DNA from: Dacryopinax spathularia
Taxonomy: Eukaryota; Basidiomycota; Dacrymycetes; Dacrymycetales; Dacrymycetaceae
DNA length: 64,000 bases
NCBI GenBank assembly: GCA_037974965.1
Contig: JBBPFI010000016.1
Coordinates: 496,001-560,000, forward strand
Direction: 5' to 3'
The notes beneath the pieces are model-generated. The model had not been told where the DNA came from, did no database searches, and saw nothing but the letters and a program-made list of their open reading frames with translations. Positions 20,909 to 32,921 of the stretch are shown piece after piece (the stretch's first letter is position 1; each line of letters starts with the position of its first letter). Position numbers and translations under genes: made by a program.

Positions 20909-23022
20909 TCAGTTCGACTTCGTATAATCCGCTACAATCTTCGACACGATCTCCGTCATGCCAATAACCGCCTCCTCCTCGAGTTTCATCCCCACAAGCT
21001 GCAAAGCAACCGGCGCATCCTTGAACACCTCCGGCGACGTATCTGTCCCATCATCAGCACACCATCCCCTCTCTCGCATCTCCTAGAGCAAGGCAAGTGG
21101 GAAAGGAGAGATGGAGACGTACACATCTCGTACACTAGCTGGTCATCTTTACACCTGAAGTCGTGTTTCTCTACCGGCTTGTCTAGTTCGGGGTCAACCT
21201 TCGTGACGGGGAAAATGGCAGCCGCGTGGTCCAGGATGTTCCAGAGCATCGTATACCCCACATACCTACTCATCCCTCAGTATCATATCCATATCATATT
21301 TCACTGAGAAACAGGGGACGTACGTATACTTCCCGTGCGGAGGAGCCGGGTGAGGCGCCATAGGCATAATAACCGCATCCATCTTCCGCCCCGTCGTCTT
21401 CCCCTTCGTGGAGACCCACAGATCCAGATAATCTTTCAACAACGCCCGTTTCTTCCACTGCAGCTGCCAGAGCTCATACGCGCTCAACCGCTTATACGAC
21501 CCGAAGATCCCTTCTGGCTCCTTTTCGCCCTCGGGGGGCTTGGAGCCAATGGGGAGGTCTTTGTCCGTTTGCTCGTTGAGCGGTGCGTCTGGGACCATGG
21601 TTTCGAGGAGAGGCTCGCCGGAGATGGCGCAGACGTCTTTACAGTTGTCCCCGCCGTCAGCGTTGAATATGGCGATTATCGTGTCCCTCAGCTCTTCATG
21701 ATGCACCCCTTTCCACTCAATGACTGCGCACTACATCAGCCAACTCCAAGCCTAACAAGCTGCCCAGAGAGAGAGAGACAGAGAGAGGGGGCGACATACC
21801 TTCATGTCCCGCCGCCTCCAGCGCAGCCTTGGCGATCTCCAGCGCGCGCCGAACAGGCGGGAGAGGCTTGACGATCCCATCATCCCACATAAACCCGAAA
21901 CACATCTTCTTCCCCTCCCCATGTTCTTTCAGCTTGTAACTCTCCTCGTCCCAGGGCTTACGGATACAGTAAGGGTCGTACAGCCAGGGCTCTTGGGAGA
22001 GGACGCCCTTTGTGAAGGCGCGCAGGCCAGAGATGGAGGATGTGATGGGGCCCAGGACGGAGGGGATGGACTCTTGCCCGTAGCCGCTGTTCACGGCGCC
22101 TTCGTAGGGGAGGCGGTTGTAGGACGGGCGGAGGCCGAAGAGGCCGTTGAGACCGGAGGGGATACGGACGCTGCCGCCGATATCCTGTTTGGCGTATAAG
22201 CTGCTGCATGAATGGAAGAAGTGGAGAGGGACGCACCGTGCCGACACCCAGAGGGCTGCCACCCATCGCGACCAATGCGCCTTCTCCACCGCTCGAGCCT
22301 CCGCATGTCAAGGAGCGATTCGCGGGATTTAGAGTGCGGCCAAAGACGACATTGTACGACTCGGGCCACATGAGCGTCTAGCATACTCTGTCAGCTCTGG
22401 CTTAACAGTAATATAGGGTGGAGGCCGCCCACCTGAGGGACGTTCGTGCGCACGAACGGGACTGCACCAGCGCTCAGGAGCACATCCACCAGCACCGCGT
22501 TCTTCTCCGACGGCTTATTGACCCACGACACGTATCCTAACACCTCTAATCAGCCCATGACCCAGCATATACTCAAAGAAAGGCAAGCGCACCCATACAG
22601 CAATCCAACCCCTTAATACAAAACTGGTCCTTGATGCTAATCGGCAGCCCATGCAACGGCCCCACCGGCCCTCCCGTCTCCCTAAACCTCTCATCCAAGG
22701 ACTTGGCCCATGCAAGAGCCTTATCGACATATATCTCCGTCAAGCAATTAACGACCTGATGGGCAATAATCGCCCGCTTGAGGAAAGCAGTCGTCACTTC
22801 CACGCACGTCCATTCCCCCGAGGCGAGCTTGGACAGGAGGAGGTCGACGTTCTTAAGGTCGGTGATCTCGAGTTCTTTGGGTGTGAGGAGACCGGATTCG
22901 TGTGGGACGGAGAAGACGTTCAGACGGGAAGAGGGGACGGGAGGGATGAGCCATTCTTTGGGGATGGAGGCGGTTTGGGCGGCCTTTTTGGCTGCTGCGA
23001 TGGAGCGCCAGTCGGAGACCAT
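20909..23022 (-). CDS. Amidase-signature family amidohydrolase
   Basis: Seven exons (22593-23022, 22433-22536, 22237-22377, 21800-22184, 21324-21723, 21123-21265, 20909-21042) give 578 residues. The Ser-Ser-Lys triad is visible: Lys in ISIKDQF, the Ser-rich CGGSSGGEGAL, and the nucleophile Ser in DIGGSVRIPSG. The N-terminus (SDWRSIAAAKKAAQTASIP) matches fungal acetamidase/fatty-acid-amide-hydrolase-like proteins. Such enzymes split carboxamides to acid and ammonia and often serve nitrogen use. An in-frame ATG at 23112 exists but is less family-like. It follows the two isochorismatase-fold genes on the same strand; a joint role in using amide or ureido nitrogen is a guess. Confidence 0.9.
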
Positions 23023-24051
23023 CGTTCGTTCGTTCGTCAAGTCCGGGTATGTTCGTACAAGGAGATGGTAGGCAGCGAGCAGAGACCAATAGTCGACAAG
23101 GAGGTATCCCACAAGCTCCTCATCTTAGCTGGCCCCATCCCTTCCCACTATGGAGGGCAGCGATAGCGCCAAGTGGTGCCAAGGTCGGATTCCGTACGGC
23201 GAAGACGCGTCCCTTATCCTCAGATGATAGAAGCTCGGATGATATGATCTTCCTTGCACGTGAGTATGAGGTGATATATAGGACAAAATACAATTCAAAT
23301 GTTTTGCCCCGATTTACCACCTAAACCATCTGTTCTGCACTGCGAATGCAGCCCGAATGCATGCTTTCTGCACGCGCAGCTGCTCTGCACTCATTTTGCA
23401 GTCGTTCGCAAGCCCTCGTTTTACAGTAAAACTCCATGATACCCTCCAAAAACATGTTTTGGAGCAGTGCCAAACGCATGCAGAACGCGAAAATGCTTTT
23501 TCGAAAGCCAATAAAATCAGTGCAAATATGGTGGAACCGGGGAGAATGAGTGGGAAACCTGTGCAATTTGCAGGGATTCCGTGTGAAATGGCTGCAAACC
23601 CAGAAAAGGGACTTGTTAGGGTGGAAAAGCCCTGCAGAGTGCAGGGAAAGCGGCACATCAGCCAATTCGCGGATTCAGGGACCGCATTTTGTCCGATATT
23701 TCACGCCATAACGTGAGACGCAAGTTAAGGTTGAAGGTTGAGAAAAATGGTCATTCGCAATTTGTTGAACTCCGTGGTAAACGTTGATACATGCTAAGGT
23801 TATCGCTAGTCGCTAAGATGTGTAAATGAAGATTTGAAGTTGGTAGAGGAGGAAATGCATCGGCCAGGTGAAATGGGTTGAAGGCTTTCGAGAGCCCGGG
23901 TAACGCGTTATGAATGCAGCAGAAGAAAAAGTGAGGAAAAGGAAAAGAAACAGAAATCGGTTTCGCGTCGTCAAGCATTCGCAGCGCTCGCTTTCTCCTC
24001 TTGAAGCAAGTGGAGAGAGGGAGAGAGAGCGGAGGAGGGGGAGGAAGCGCG
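23023..24051. other. Intergenic with a TGCA-rich, AT-richer island
   Basis: The part from about 23290 to 23740 differs in composition from its surroundings and is dense in TGCA tetramers (ctgcac, atgcag, ttgcag and similar). Three overlapping open frames of 114-119 codons there have no protein character. It may be a decayed mobile element; I found no terminal repeats. Confidence 0.35.
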
Positions 24052-27000
24052 TCAAACCAACACACCCATATCCCCATCTAACGTCCTAAATATCTCCTCC
24101 AACTCCTCAGCGCCAATCTGCATCCCCTGCATGTCCCCCGAAGCAGCAACATCAAACCCCTTCATATACTCTCCCAGTTCCCTGGAGAAGTCGTATTCCC
24201 CTGCTCCTACGCCGGCGGTGGCACAGTCGACGTCCATCGCTGACCCTCTGTCAGTGACGTGAGCGGGAGCGTGCGAAGAGGCGAGCGTGGCGTCAGAGCT
24301 GTAGTCACTTGTGCCGAAGAGCATCTGCCCAGGCGTTGGCAAGTCAGAGCCAGTAGGTGCGGGCGAAAGAGCCGCACTCCCAGCCCCGCCACCAGAAGGC
24401 CCAAACATCCCGAAATCCAGGGGGAAGTTGAATCCCAAGCTGGCGTAATCCGTTTCCTGCCCTTGGTGGGAATGCAGGTCCGAGAAGGAGGAGTGTTTGC
24501 CAGGGGAAGACCGATGTTCCTGCACCGTAAAGAGCCGCTCGATGTCTTCGCTGCTCATCTCGCCTTGGAGGAACCGGGCCAGGTCGTCGTCCTGCTCTTG
24601 CCCCTGCTCTTGCGCATGAGACATCACAGCGTCTTCGTCCCCGCCTCGCGCCTGGGCGTCGTCTTCGCCTTCCTGGTCTTCCCCTGACCCGGAAGCGCCA
24701 CTGGGAGTAAGCTCCATCTCCTCCATCTCCTCGTCCCCCGCATCCAACAACAACACCGGCGAGCTCGGCGGCAACCCAGAGAAATCGAACCTCTGCCCAA
24801 CGCCGGGCGGAGAGGACGGCTCGACCACCGGGCTCTCACTATGCCGCACATGCTGACGCATCTGAGGCGGCAGAACGAGGGTAGGGATGGTGGTGGGACG
24901 CTGTTGGCTCGGGTTCGGTGTGGGGGAGGTCGGGGCGTCTGAGAGGGAGGAGCTGGCGGATGCGGCTGCGGCTAGGTCGGCGTCTCGGAGGGCGGAGGCG
25001 GGGGTGAAGAGTGAGCCGCCGTCGAGGGCGCCGATGTAGGGCGTTTGCGGGGAGGCGGCTTGTTCTTCTTGCTGCTCCTGCTCTTGCTCGTGTTCGGCTG
25101 GTCTTGTTTCTGCCTCAGTGGCGCTGTTGCCCCTAGCGCTGGAGTCGGCCGTGCTCTCCTGGCTCGACACGATCTCCCCCTCCCTCCCGTTAGCACCAGC
25201 CGGACTCCCAGTCCCAGCCCCAGAAGAAGCACCAGGCGAAGCATCAACAATCTCCCCATCCTCATCCAACTCAATAACGACCCGCTCCCTCTCCCTCTCC
25301 TGCGAGCTCCTATCGTCTCCCTGCGCGCTCGTCCGAGCAAAGGTAGGACCAGACCCAGAGACGGGGGTGGAAGACCGGCCGACACGCATGGCCCGCTCAA
25401 GGTCGCGTAGGACTTCGGCTCGGCCGGAGCAGAGAGCGTCGACTTCCATTTCGCTGCCCGGCATGGGCGTCATTCCCCGCGCTGCATTCTCTGTCCCCGT
25501 GCCCAGGCTCGCAGCCCGGTCCCAGCCAGAGCCAGAAGAGCCAGAGCCAGAAGAGCCAGAGCCAGAAGAGGCAGAAGAGCCAGAAGAGCCAGCAGAGGAA
25601 GTAGCAGCCAGCGCCCGCTTAACCTCCTCAGCCAACTCCCTCGCCCTCCTCCTCTCTTCTTCTTCCTGCACCGCCCGGACCGCACGGCCGAAATAGCCCT
25701 CTCGCTCTACACGAGCTGCTTCGGGGTCGAGAGTGGTACGCTTGCGCCGCTTGCGGCCTTCGCCCTGGATGTGGATTATCGGGCCTGCTGGGTCGGAGGA
25801 GGGGGGGAGGGAGGTGTCGCCTGCTGAAGCTGATGCTGAGCCAGCTCTGGTGGCGATCGAGGGGGCGGGGATGCCGGAGCCGGCGGTGATGCTACTGAGG
25901 GGGGCGGAGGATGTGGTTGAGGGGGCATGCTTCCGCTTACGACCTTTGGGAAGGCCTTCGGGGTCGCCCCACATCCATGGTGGGCGGGGGATGGCGTAGT
26001 TCTTCTGGTAGATGCCGCATGCTATACCATCATCAGCCTTGTCCAATTGCCACTTTTCAACCAGCCGGCCAGCCTTGCAAGCGGCCTGGCTGGCTGGAAT
26101 GTAGAAGCAGGGATGGCACTCACGATTACACAACAACTGCCCCTGTCCCGTACTCTCCCCCTCCTCACCCAGAGTCTTCGGGCGCCTCCAAACAGTCGTA
26201 ACGACCCGTCCGCAGTTTGAGCACGGGCCGTCTTTCGCTGTTCACATACAACCATCAGCATTTTCCCTTCCCTGACACAGACGGAGGCGAAGAGCGGGAA
26301 GAGGAGAGCAGCGGAAGGATGAGAAGGAAGGAAGAGCGGAGTTGGCCAGAGAGGCATGGAGTGAGAGGAAATGGGAGGCCAGAGGGAGGAAGGCCAAACG
26401 GAGAGAGAGAGGGAGGGGACGGGACGTACACATCACCAAATTAGGCTGCGCAGGCCTCCGATTCTCCTTATCCCCCTTATCCACTTTCTCCTTATCCACT
26501 TTCTCCCTCTCCCCTCTAGATGCCCCGTTCTCCTTGCCATCTTTGCCCTCCTTCCCATTCCCAGCACCGGCATCATCCCGTTTCCTCTTCCCCCCCACCG
26601 TCGACGCTCCAGCCCCACTTGACAGCAGCTTCGCACTTCCATTCCCAGCCGTGTCGGTCTTTCCCTGGCTGTTGTTCATCCCACCGGGAGTGGCAGAAGA
26701 AGTGGGCGAGACCACCCCCAGAAAGCCGGCGAGGGCGCTGAGCAGGCCTTGGCCGTTATTACTCCTTAGGAGGTCTGCGATCCCTTTTAACGCTTCGGGG
26801 GGGATAGGGCCGGGGGGGAGGGGCGTCCCGCTCGCAGTTCCAGTCCCAGTCGAGTTTCCAACCGTGCTAGCTGCACCGGCTTGGGTCGATGTTGAGGTTG
26901 GAGGAGCGGAGGACGTGGATGGTGTGGTGGTAGAGGCGGAAGGTAATGAAGGCTTCGGCAAAGCCAACCCCAGCCCCATAACGGGCTGAGCAGCGACCCC

Positions 27001-28218
27001 CGCTGGATCAGGCATAGGACTCGGTGCGGGAGAAGGCTCGGGCGAAGGCTCAGCTTTGATCTTCCTCTCCCTCTTTTCTTGTTCTTGCGCTTTTGTAGGT
27101 GGCTTGGGGAGATGAAGTGCCGGCACTGATCTTGTCGCTCCGATAGCGGTCGTCGTGGTGGTTTTGGTCGACGCGATGGTGGAGGAGATGGAAGAAGAGG
27201 GGTGGTTTGGCCCCACCGGCGACGAGCCAGATTGCTTGATAGGCCTCTCCTGTTCGGCCACCCTAGTCCTCAGCGGCGCCAGCGGTTGCCTGCCCGAAGA
27301 CCGTCTCCTCCCCGCCGTCGGTCTCTGCTGTCCCTGCTGCTGCTGCTGAGGAGCAGCAACAGCAAGCGGAGCAGCCGCCAACTCAGGCGTAGGAACCGAG
27401 CTAGTCAACGGACTAGGATAAGCCATCCCAGCCGCCGTCAGAGGTGAGCTCTGCTGTCCTCCCCGTGTGGGAGGGGGACGGAGCGCCGTCTGTTGTGTCG
27501 GTGCTTGGTGGGCACTGGTGTAGGCTGAGGCGGGGTTCGGTGTTCCGGGGGCTGGGGAACGGGTGAGGACGGCTAGGGCGGCATGGTGCGCTTGTTGGGA
27601 GATCGCTTTCGTCTACTCGTCGCGTCAGCACCAGACCATACACATCCAATCGCCATCCGAGGACTCCATGAAAACAATGGGGGAGATATGGTGTGTAAAA
27701 GAGGAGGGAACGGACCTCCTGCAACCTCAGCCCCACCTCTACTTCTCCGCCCTCCCCCACACGTCCTACAACCTCCTCTTCGCCCGCTACGACCCAGCTC
27801 AACAGCCCCCTACCCTCCATCACTCCCATCCCTCCCCCAACACCACCCCCACCTCCACCGCCCGACGACCCGCCAAGCGGTCTACGCGGCTCGCGCGGGT
27901 CAAGCGCATACACCGACCAGTCGCGCGATGGGTCGGCACATAACTCTGGCGAATGACGCAGGATGGTGGTTAGTACGCTCGATAGTGGCAGAGCTGCGAA
28001 CTGCGGCCGGGCGGAGGGCGAGCTTGAGCTCGAGGAGGCGTGGAGGGGTGTTGTCAAGGCTGTTGTGAGCGAGAGGGGGAGCCGGGTGCGTGCGAGGAGG
28101 AGCTGGGAGGACGAGTTGAGCGTGTAGAGGATCTTTACTGTTTTCGTTGGAAGAATATTAGCGTCAACAGCGTATTGCGGGGAAGTGGGGAGGGGTCACC
28201 TCGTGTGAAGTCGGCCAT
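24052..28218 (-). CDS. Large GATA-type zinc-finger transcription regulator with long finger loop
   Basis: Five exons (28200-28218, 27716-28137, 26430-27612, 26124-26237, 24052-26021) give about 1235 residues. The N-terminus MADFTRVKILYTLNSSSQ starts a folded N-terminal domain of about 150 residues. A long Pro/Ser/Thr/Gln-rich region follows with KPPTKAQEQEKRERKIK. The finger is split by an intron: CSNCGRVVTTVWRR, an inserted loop, then LCNPCGIYQKNYAIPRP. That is C-x2-C-x27-C-x2-C, longer than the usual 17-20 loop, and LCNPCG replaces LCNACG. Basic tracts (KGRKRK, GRKRRKR) look like nuclear signals. The C-terminal 600 residues are low-complexity and acidic with Ser/Gly repeats, as in activation regions. 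The target genes cannot be inferred. Confidence 0.82.
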
Positions 28219-29838
28219 TTGGTATCCGGTTGATTGAGGTTGAAGTGAGATGAAAAGAAGTGGATATGTAATGAAAGAGATGAAGAGATGAATGGATGGA
28301 TAAGAGAGGGAGATGGATGAACGCGACGTGAATGGAGGAGGAAGAAGAGTGTGGTGAGGAGAGGAGAGGTGTGAAGAGCGAGTGCGAGAGTGAAGAGCAC
28401 CGTCCACGCTGCTCGTATGCTGCTCGGTGCACGGTAGCAGTCCCAGACCAGCCCACTCTTCCAGCCCCTCCAAAGCACAAGCACAAAGCAGCACGTAGCA
28501 AGTAGCAAGACCGGCCGTACCACCCAACCCGTCGCTGGTATGTGAACAGTAAGTAACTCGAGTGAGACCCACACCCGCTTGGATGGTGCGTGTATCGACC
28601 AGGACCAGCTCGCGAAACGGAACGGGAACGGGAACGGGAACGGAAGGAGGCTGACCCAAACGGGTCAACGTTAACGGGACGCGGACGCGCGCGTGAGGGG
28701 TACGCGTCACGTGTAATGTACAGCGCGTCACGCCCCCCGGACTCGTGGATATCACCCGTATCACACAGGTCATCTGATTCCGCGCTTCTCGCGGGGCCGA
28801 GACGCGCGACCCGTCTGATGGGCTACTTTGCGCTTGGGGGAGCGCGATTAATAGGCCGTAAGCTTCGGTTGCCCTCGCTCTTTCATTCCAACCAAGTAGT
28901 GGAGTGGGCGAGGTGGGTAAGGTATGTGATTGAATAGACCCTGTTTGTTTGCCCTGCAGGACGGCCCCGAGCTGGTGGTTAAGGGAGGGATGGGTCGTGT
29001 GCCACTCGGTATGTGATTCCCAAAAGGTATTCCGTCGCAAGGGCCGACTTCAAGCCGTCACAGCGAACTTTCTGCTTTCCCTGAGTTTTTCGGGTGCCAC
29101 AGCTCACGCCAATAGGGGCATGTCCTCCTCCCCGGTCCACCTCGAGCGGTTCAGCGTCCGATCCCCAGGTCGCACCGCGTCGAGCGTAACCTTTCTCGGT
29201 TGACAAGCTGCGTATGGCCCTGGCGCGCCGTTGGGTGCTCGGCAGATTGCTGCTTATAGCTAGCCTCCGTTCTGCCGCTGTCAGCCAAACTTCGCTCATC
29301 ATATCAATCCACTTGTTGTCTGCGTGCCTGGCCACATTCTGTGGACTTCTGCAGAGCAAAGACAGGACGAGCCAGTTGAGGGTAGGTGCCGATCACTGGA
29401 GACCATCTTGGCGCATCCTTTCGGCTCGTACATGCACCGGTTCATAACGATTAAACACCTGTTCAGGCCGCACGAGCTAACGCGCTTGTGGCGGGCCGGT
29501 ATACAGTATACAATCTAGGACAGCTGGTCAAAGCCAAGCCCAACGGTGGGTAATAGTGCACATAAAAGTTATAGCCCTGCGTGCGCGTAGAGCGTCAGAT
29601 TTGGTCAGAAGGTAATTCTAGAGGAAGGCAATGATTGGTGGCCACCCGCCACGAATGTCGACGAATCTATCCGAACTTGTTAGAATCATGGCGCAGTAGG
29701 GGACGCGTCGAATATCAAGACGCGTGACTCCTCCCCGTCCCCTACTATCCTCCTTTCACACATACTGTACCGCTCCGGGAGCACCTGTACACCTTGCTTT
29801 CTCTCTGATCTGCTGTCCTGTAACAAAAGTGCGATGGC
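28219..29838. other. Long divergent intergenic region
   Basis: About 1.6 kb between the GATA factor (minus) and the gene at 29839 (plus). It holds four tandem copies of the hexamer aacggg around 28618-28641, an ACGCGTCACGTG block near 28701 (a joined MluI-box and E-box type site), and no convincing coding frame. The length suits a regulated regulator gene. Confidence 0.45.
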
Positions 29839-31150
29839 ATGCCCTCTCGTACGGTAGTAGTCCTCGGTGCCCCCTCTCGATCCGCGGTCCTCTCCTCCCT
29901 CGCTACACCCCATGGCCAAGCCGGGACTCCAACATGGCACCGCCTCCCTCTCAGCCAGCACGCTGACGATGATAATGATAATGATGAAGACCTCCTGCCG
30001 GCGGAATCGTACCTCTCCGCCCATCGCCGTTTAGAGGAGATCACGGACCTCTACAGAGGCGCGATATTTGCCGATGAGAGCGAGGAGGGCGCCGAGGGGT
30101 CGGGGTTGTATGAGGCAGGAGGGATGGGTGCGGAGGGGGAGAGCGAGGGGAGCGTCGAGATCGTTCTGGATTCGAGGGGGGATGATAGTAATGATCTAAG
30201 TGAGTCACTTCGCTATCCTCAGCTTAAGGGGGGAGAGAGGCTGATATTGGTTCTAGGTAGGGAAACGAGCGAACCCCCCCGGCTCATCTCAGCCTGGCTG
30301 CCTACCCCCAAACCCGGCGCCTCAACCTCCCTCCAAGTCCCGGCCGTTCTGCAAGGCCGTAACAGCGTACAACGCTCCTTCCTGACCGAATCCCATTCCT
30401 ACCTCTCGACAAACGGCAGTTCACTCGCCCTCACTCCCTCAGAACTCTCGCTCAACACGTCCATCGCTCGCTTGCCGACGTACCACATAAACCCGCATCA
30501 GCTTACGCCACTGTCTGTCCTCCCCACTTTGGCGAGCGCTCGCCATGCTCCTCCGAAGGTTACCGTGCTTGTTGGCGTGTTGGAGGTCATAGGGCCTGAA
30601 CGGGTGACCCTTAAGCAGGGGAGGGAAGCGGGCAGGGAAGTGGGATTGTTGAAGCTTGTCGTTGGTGGGCCTAGTGTTTCCTTGCTTGCTCCTCAGCCTG
30701 AAGGAGGAGCGGGAGGGGCAGGAGGGGCGGGAAATGTCTGGAGGGTTACGTGTTGGAGGGAATGTGCGGATTGGGCTGAGCGAGAGGGGGGGTTGAGGAG
30801 GGGTGATGTCGTTTTGCTCTCTCGTACGTCCCTCCCCTCCCCTCCGTCTTCCTCTCTCCCTGCCTCTCTCCCACCTTCCTGCTCTTCCCAGCGCAGCAAT
30901 AAGCACCCACTAACCCATCATACAAACAGAGCTAAGCGTCCAACGCCCCCCACCGCCCAACACGCCCATAACGCTCATCGCCTCGCCATTCCAGTCCAGC
31001 AGCTGTACGCTCTGTTATCGCACTCTTCCGCTCGAAGCCGCGGACAGGAGGTATAGGCCGGACTTGAGGCTGGCAGAGACGGATCGGGGGATGGAGTGTG
31101 TTAGGCGGGTTGTTAGGTGGGTCGAGGGGATGGCTGGGGTTAGGCGGTAG
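29839..31150 (+). CDS. Unrecognised protein with a possible OB-fold domain, 401 residues
   Basis: Two exons (29839-30823, 30930-31150; intron phase 1, GTACGT..ACAG). The first 120 residues are acidic and low-complexity (DDDNDNDEDLLPAES). The C-terminal half looks like one beta-barrel: VTVLVGVLEVIGPERVTLK, GLLKLVVGGPSVSLLAP, VWRVTCWRECADWAE, LRRGDVVLLSQLSVQ. The strand order (regulating start, modifier strand, W-R-C-W-x-x-C-A-x-W, then GDVV) resembles nucleic-acid binding OB folds such as that of shieldin/RPA-like proteins. That reading is inference from pattern only. No signal peptide or membrane span is seen. It is divergent from the GATA factor. Confidence 0.55.
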
Positions 31151-31418
31151 CGGACTGCATAGCGTACCGTACACTTCCGGCTGGGTGGGCTCTGTACGTT
31201 ATTTCGGGGAATGAATGGAGATGGGTTGGGAATGCCAGCGCTTGTGTGGAAGAGAGAGGAGAATATATTGGGATGTCGACCGACCGACCCTCGAACCTAC
31301 CCTGCCGAATCCCTGAACAAGGCCTCAATCGGAACGATAAGCCGCCGCCCCCTACTCACAACCACAATGCCCTCCCAGCAGCGAGCCGATCCCCTCCCAG
31401 CTCTCCGGTCCGCCATAA

Positions 31419-32763
31419 ATGCCTCCAAACCGGGCTAAGCAGCATGCCCACCCCTCTCTGCTCTCCTGGCTGCTCTTCTCTGGCCCGCTGTTCTTCGTGA
31501 TCTGTCGTCTCTTGCTTGGCTTGCTTGGAGTGCCTGTGATGGCTCAGAGTACTACGGCGCCAGCTTCTGCGGTGCCAGCTGATTGGGGTGGATCATCTCG
31601 TACGCCTTCTCCTCCTCTCAACCTCTCAGTGCGAAGCTAATAGCGGGGATAGAGGAACAACAAGCCCCCCTCCAGCCAAACGGGAAACATGACCCCTCCC
31701 GTACGTCCCCCACTCCCCATCCCTCTTCCCCCGTCCTACCCAGCTCCCCTCCTCAGCACCTCGCATCGCACAACAACCGAACTCACTCACGGGGTACACA
31801 GCCAAAGTCCGCTTCGGGAACCACTACAACTACTGGATCTACGACACTCCTACAAACACGTTCGACCTTACTCGTGGTGGCTCTCAAGGGGCGATCACCC
31901 TCCCCACATCCAGCAAAGGGGATTCGAAGATCGTCATTGCACCTGAAAGGAGTGCGTTGGTGATAATCGATATGCAGAGTGCGTCTCCCTTCCATAGAAA
32001 GTAGAAGGGAGAGATCTGTTGACTAGCGATGGGCAGACTTCTTCCTCCACCCCTCCCTCGCCCCCCGTTCCACCCTAGGCCGGCTCGCCGTCCCCCCCAC
32101 CCTGCGCACCATCAGCGCCTTCCGGCAGCGAGGCATGCGGATAGCATGGGTAAACTGGGGCATAACAGCCTACGACATGAACTACACGTTGTCCCCTTCC
32201 TTCCTATACAATTTTAGCGGGAATAAGAAGGCGGAGGGGACGAGCTTTCTGAGTGATATGGGGTCTTTCGATGATCCGGATGCGGAGGGGAAGGGGAGGA
32301 AGGGGAAGGTAGAGGCGGGGAGGAAGTTGGGTAGGGGAGAGTGGAATTCGTTGCCTTATGGGCCACTTTATGAGTCGTTCTTGGTGGGCAAGAAAGGGGG
32401 GACGGATTTTCACTTCGATAAGAGTCAGTCTTCCTCCCTCTCCTCCTCTTGCGAGTGGTCGAAGGCTGATCAGGAATGGTGATGGTGCTAGATACCCCCT
32501 CCGGCTTGTCGGGCGGGATGACCCCCCTCGAACAGTGGCTCCGCGACGAAGGGATCACCACCCTCTTCTTCGGCGGGGTGAACACGGACCAGTGTGTGTG
32601 GGGCACGATGCTGGACGCTTCGCAGAAGGGATATGACGCGATTATGGTCAGGGATTTGTGCGCTACGACTTCGCCGGAGTTTGCGACCCAGATGGTGGTG
32701 TATAATATGGATCGGAGGGGGTGGGTGATGGATAGTAGCATGCTTTTGCCCGCACTGGCATAG
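31419..32763 (+). CDS. Isochorismatase-family cysteine hydrolase, copy 3 (membrane-anchored or secreted)
   Basis: Five exons (31419-31599, 31644-31700, 31802-31978, 32037-32423, 32492-32763) give about 357 residues. The last three exons match copies 1 and 2 in intron place and phase. The core keeps FGNHYNYWIYDTPTNTFDLT, catalytic Asp in LVIIDMQN, and Cys in FFGGVNTDQCVWGTMLD. It differs by a longer N-terminus with a strong hydrophobic segment (LLFSGPLFFVICRLLLGLLG) and by a basic/acidic insert (DDPDAEGKGRKGK) in the middle loop. The first two exons are less certain, as nothing in the window aligns to them. The gene lies 11.7 kb from its paralogues and on the other strand, so it is an older copy. 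Confidence 0.82.
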
Positions 32764-32921
32764 TCAGCTTCCTTTCCTTCCGGCCTGAGCTCGAGGGGGC
32801 CATGGAAGGAGCGTATAGAAGACAACCTGATGGTCGTATTTTGGGAATGTAGAATATATACAGCTCATAGCTCGCACCCCCCAGCGGCACATACACACCA
32901 CCGTACGACGGGAGACAGCGC

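Noticed and set aside
23314-23716. Overlapping 114-119-codon frames on both strands
   Set aside because: Three frames open at once in the same TGCA-rich block, with Cys/Phe/His-rich sequence unlike real proteins.
24972-25696. Antisense frames of 121-192 codons within the GATA factor gene
   Set aside because: They mirror the low-complexity Ser/Gly/Pro codons of the real gene.
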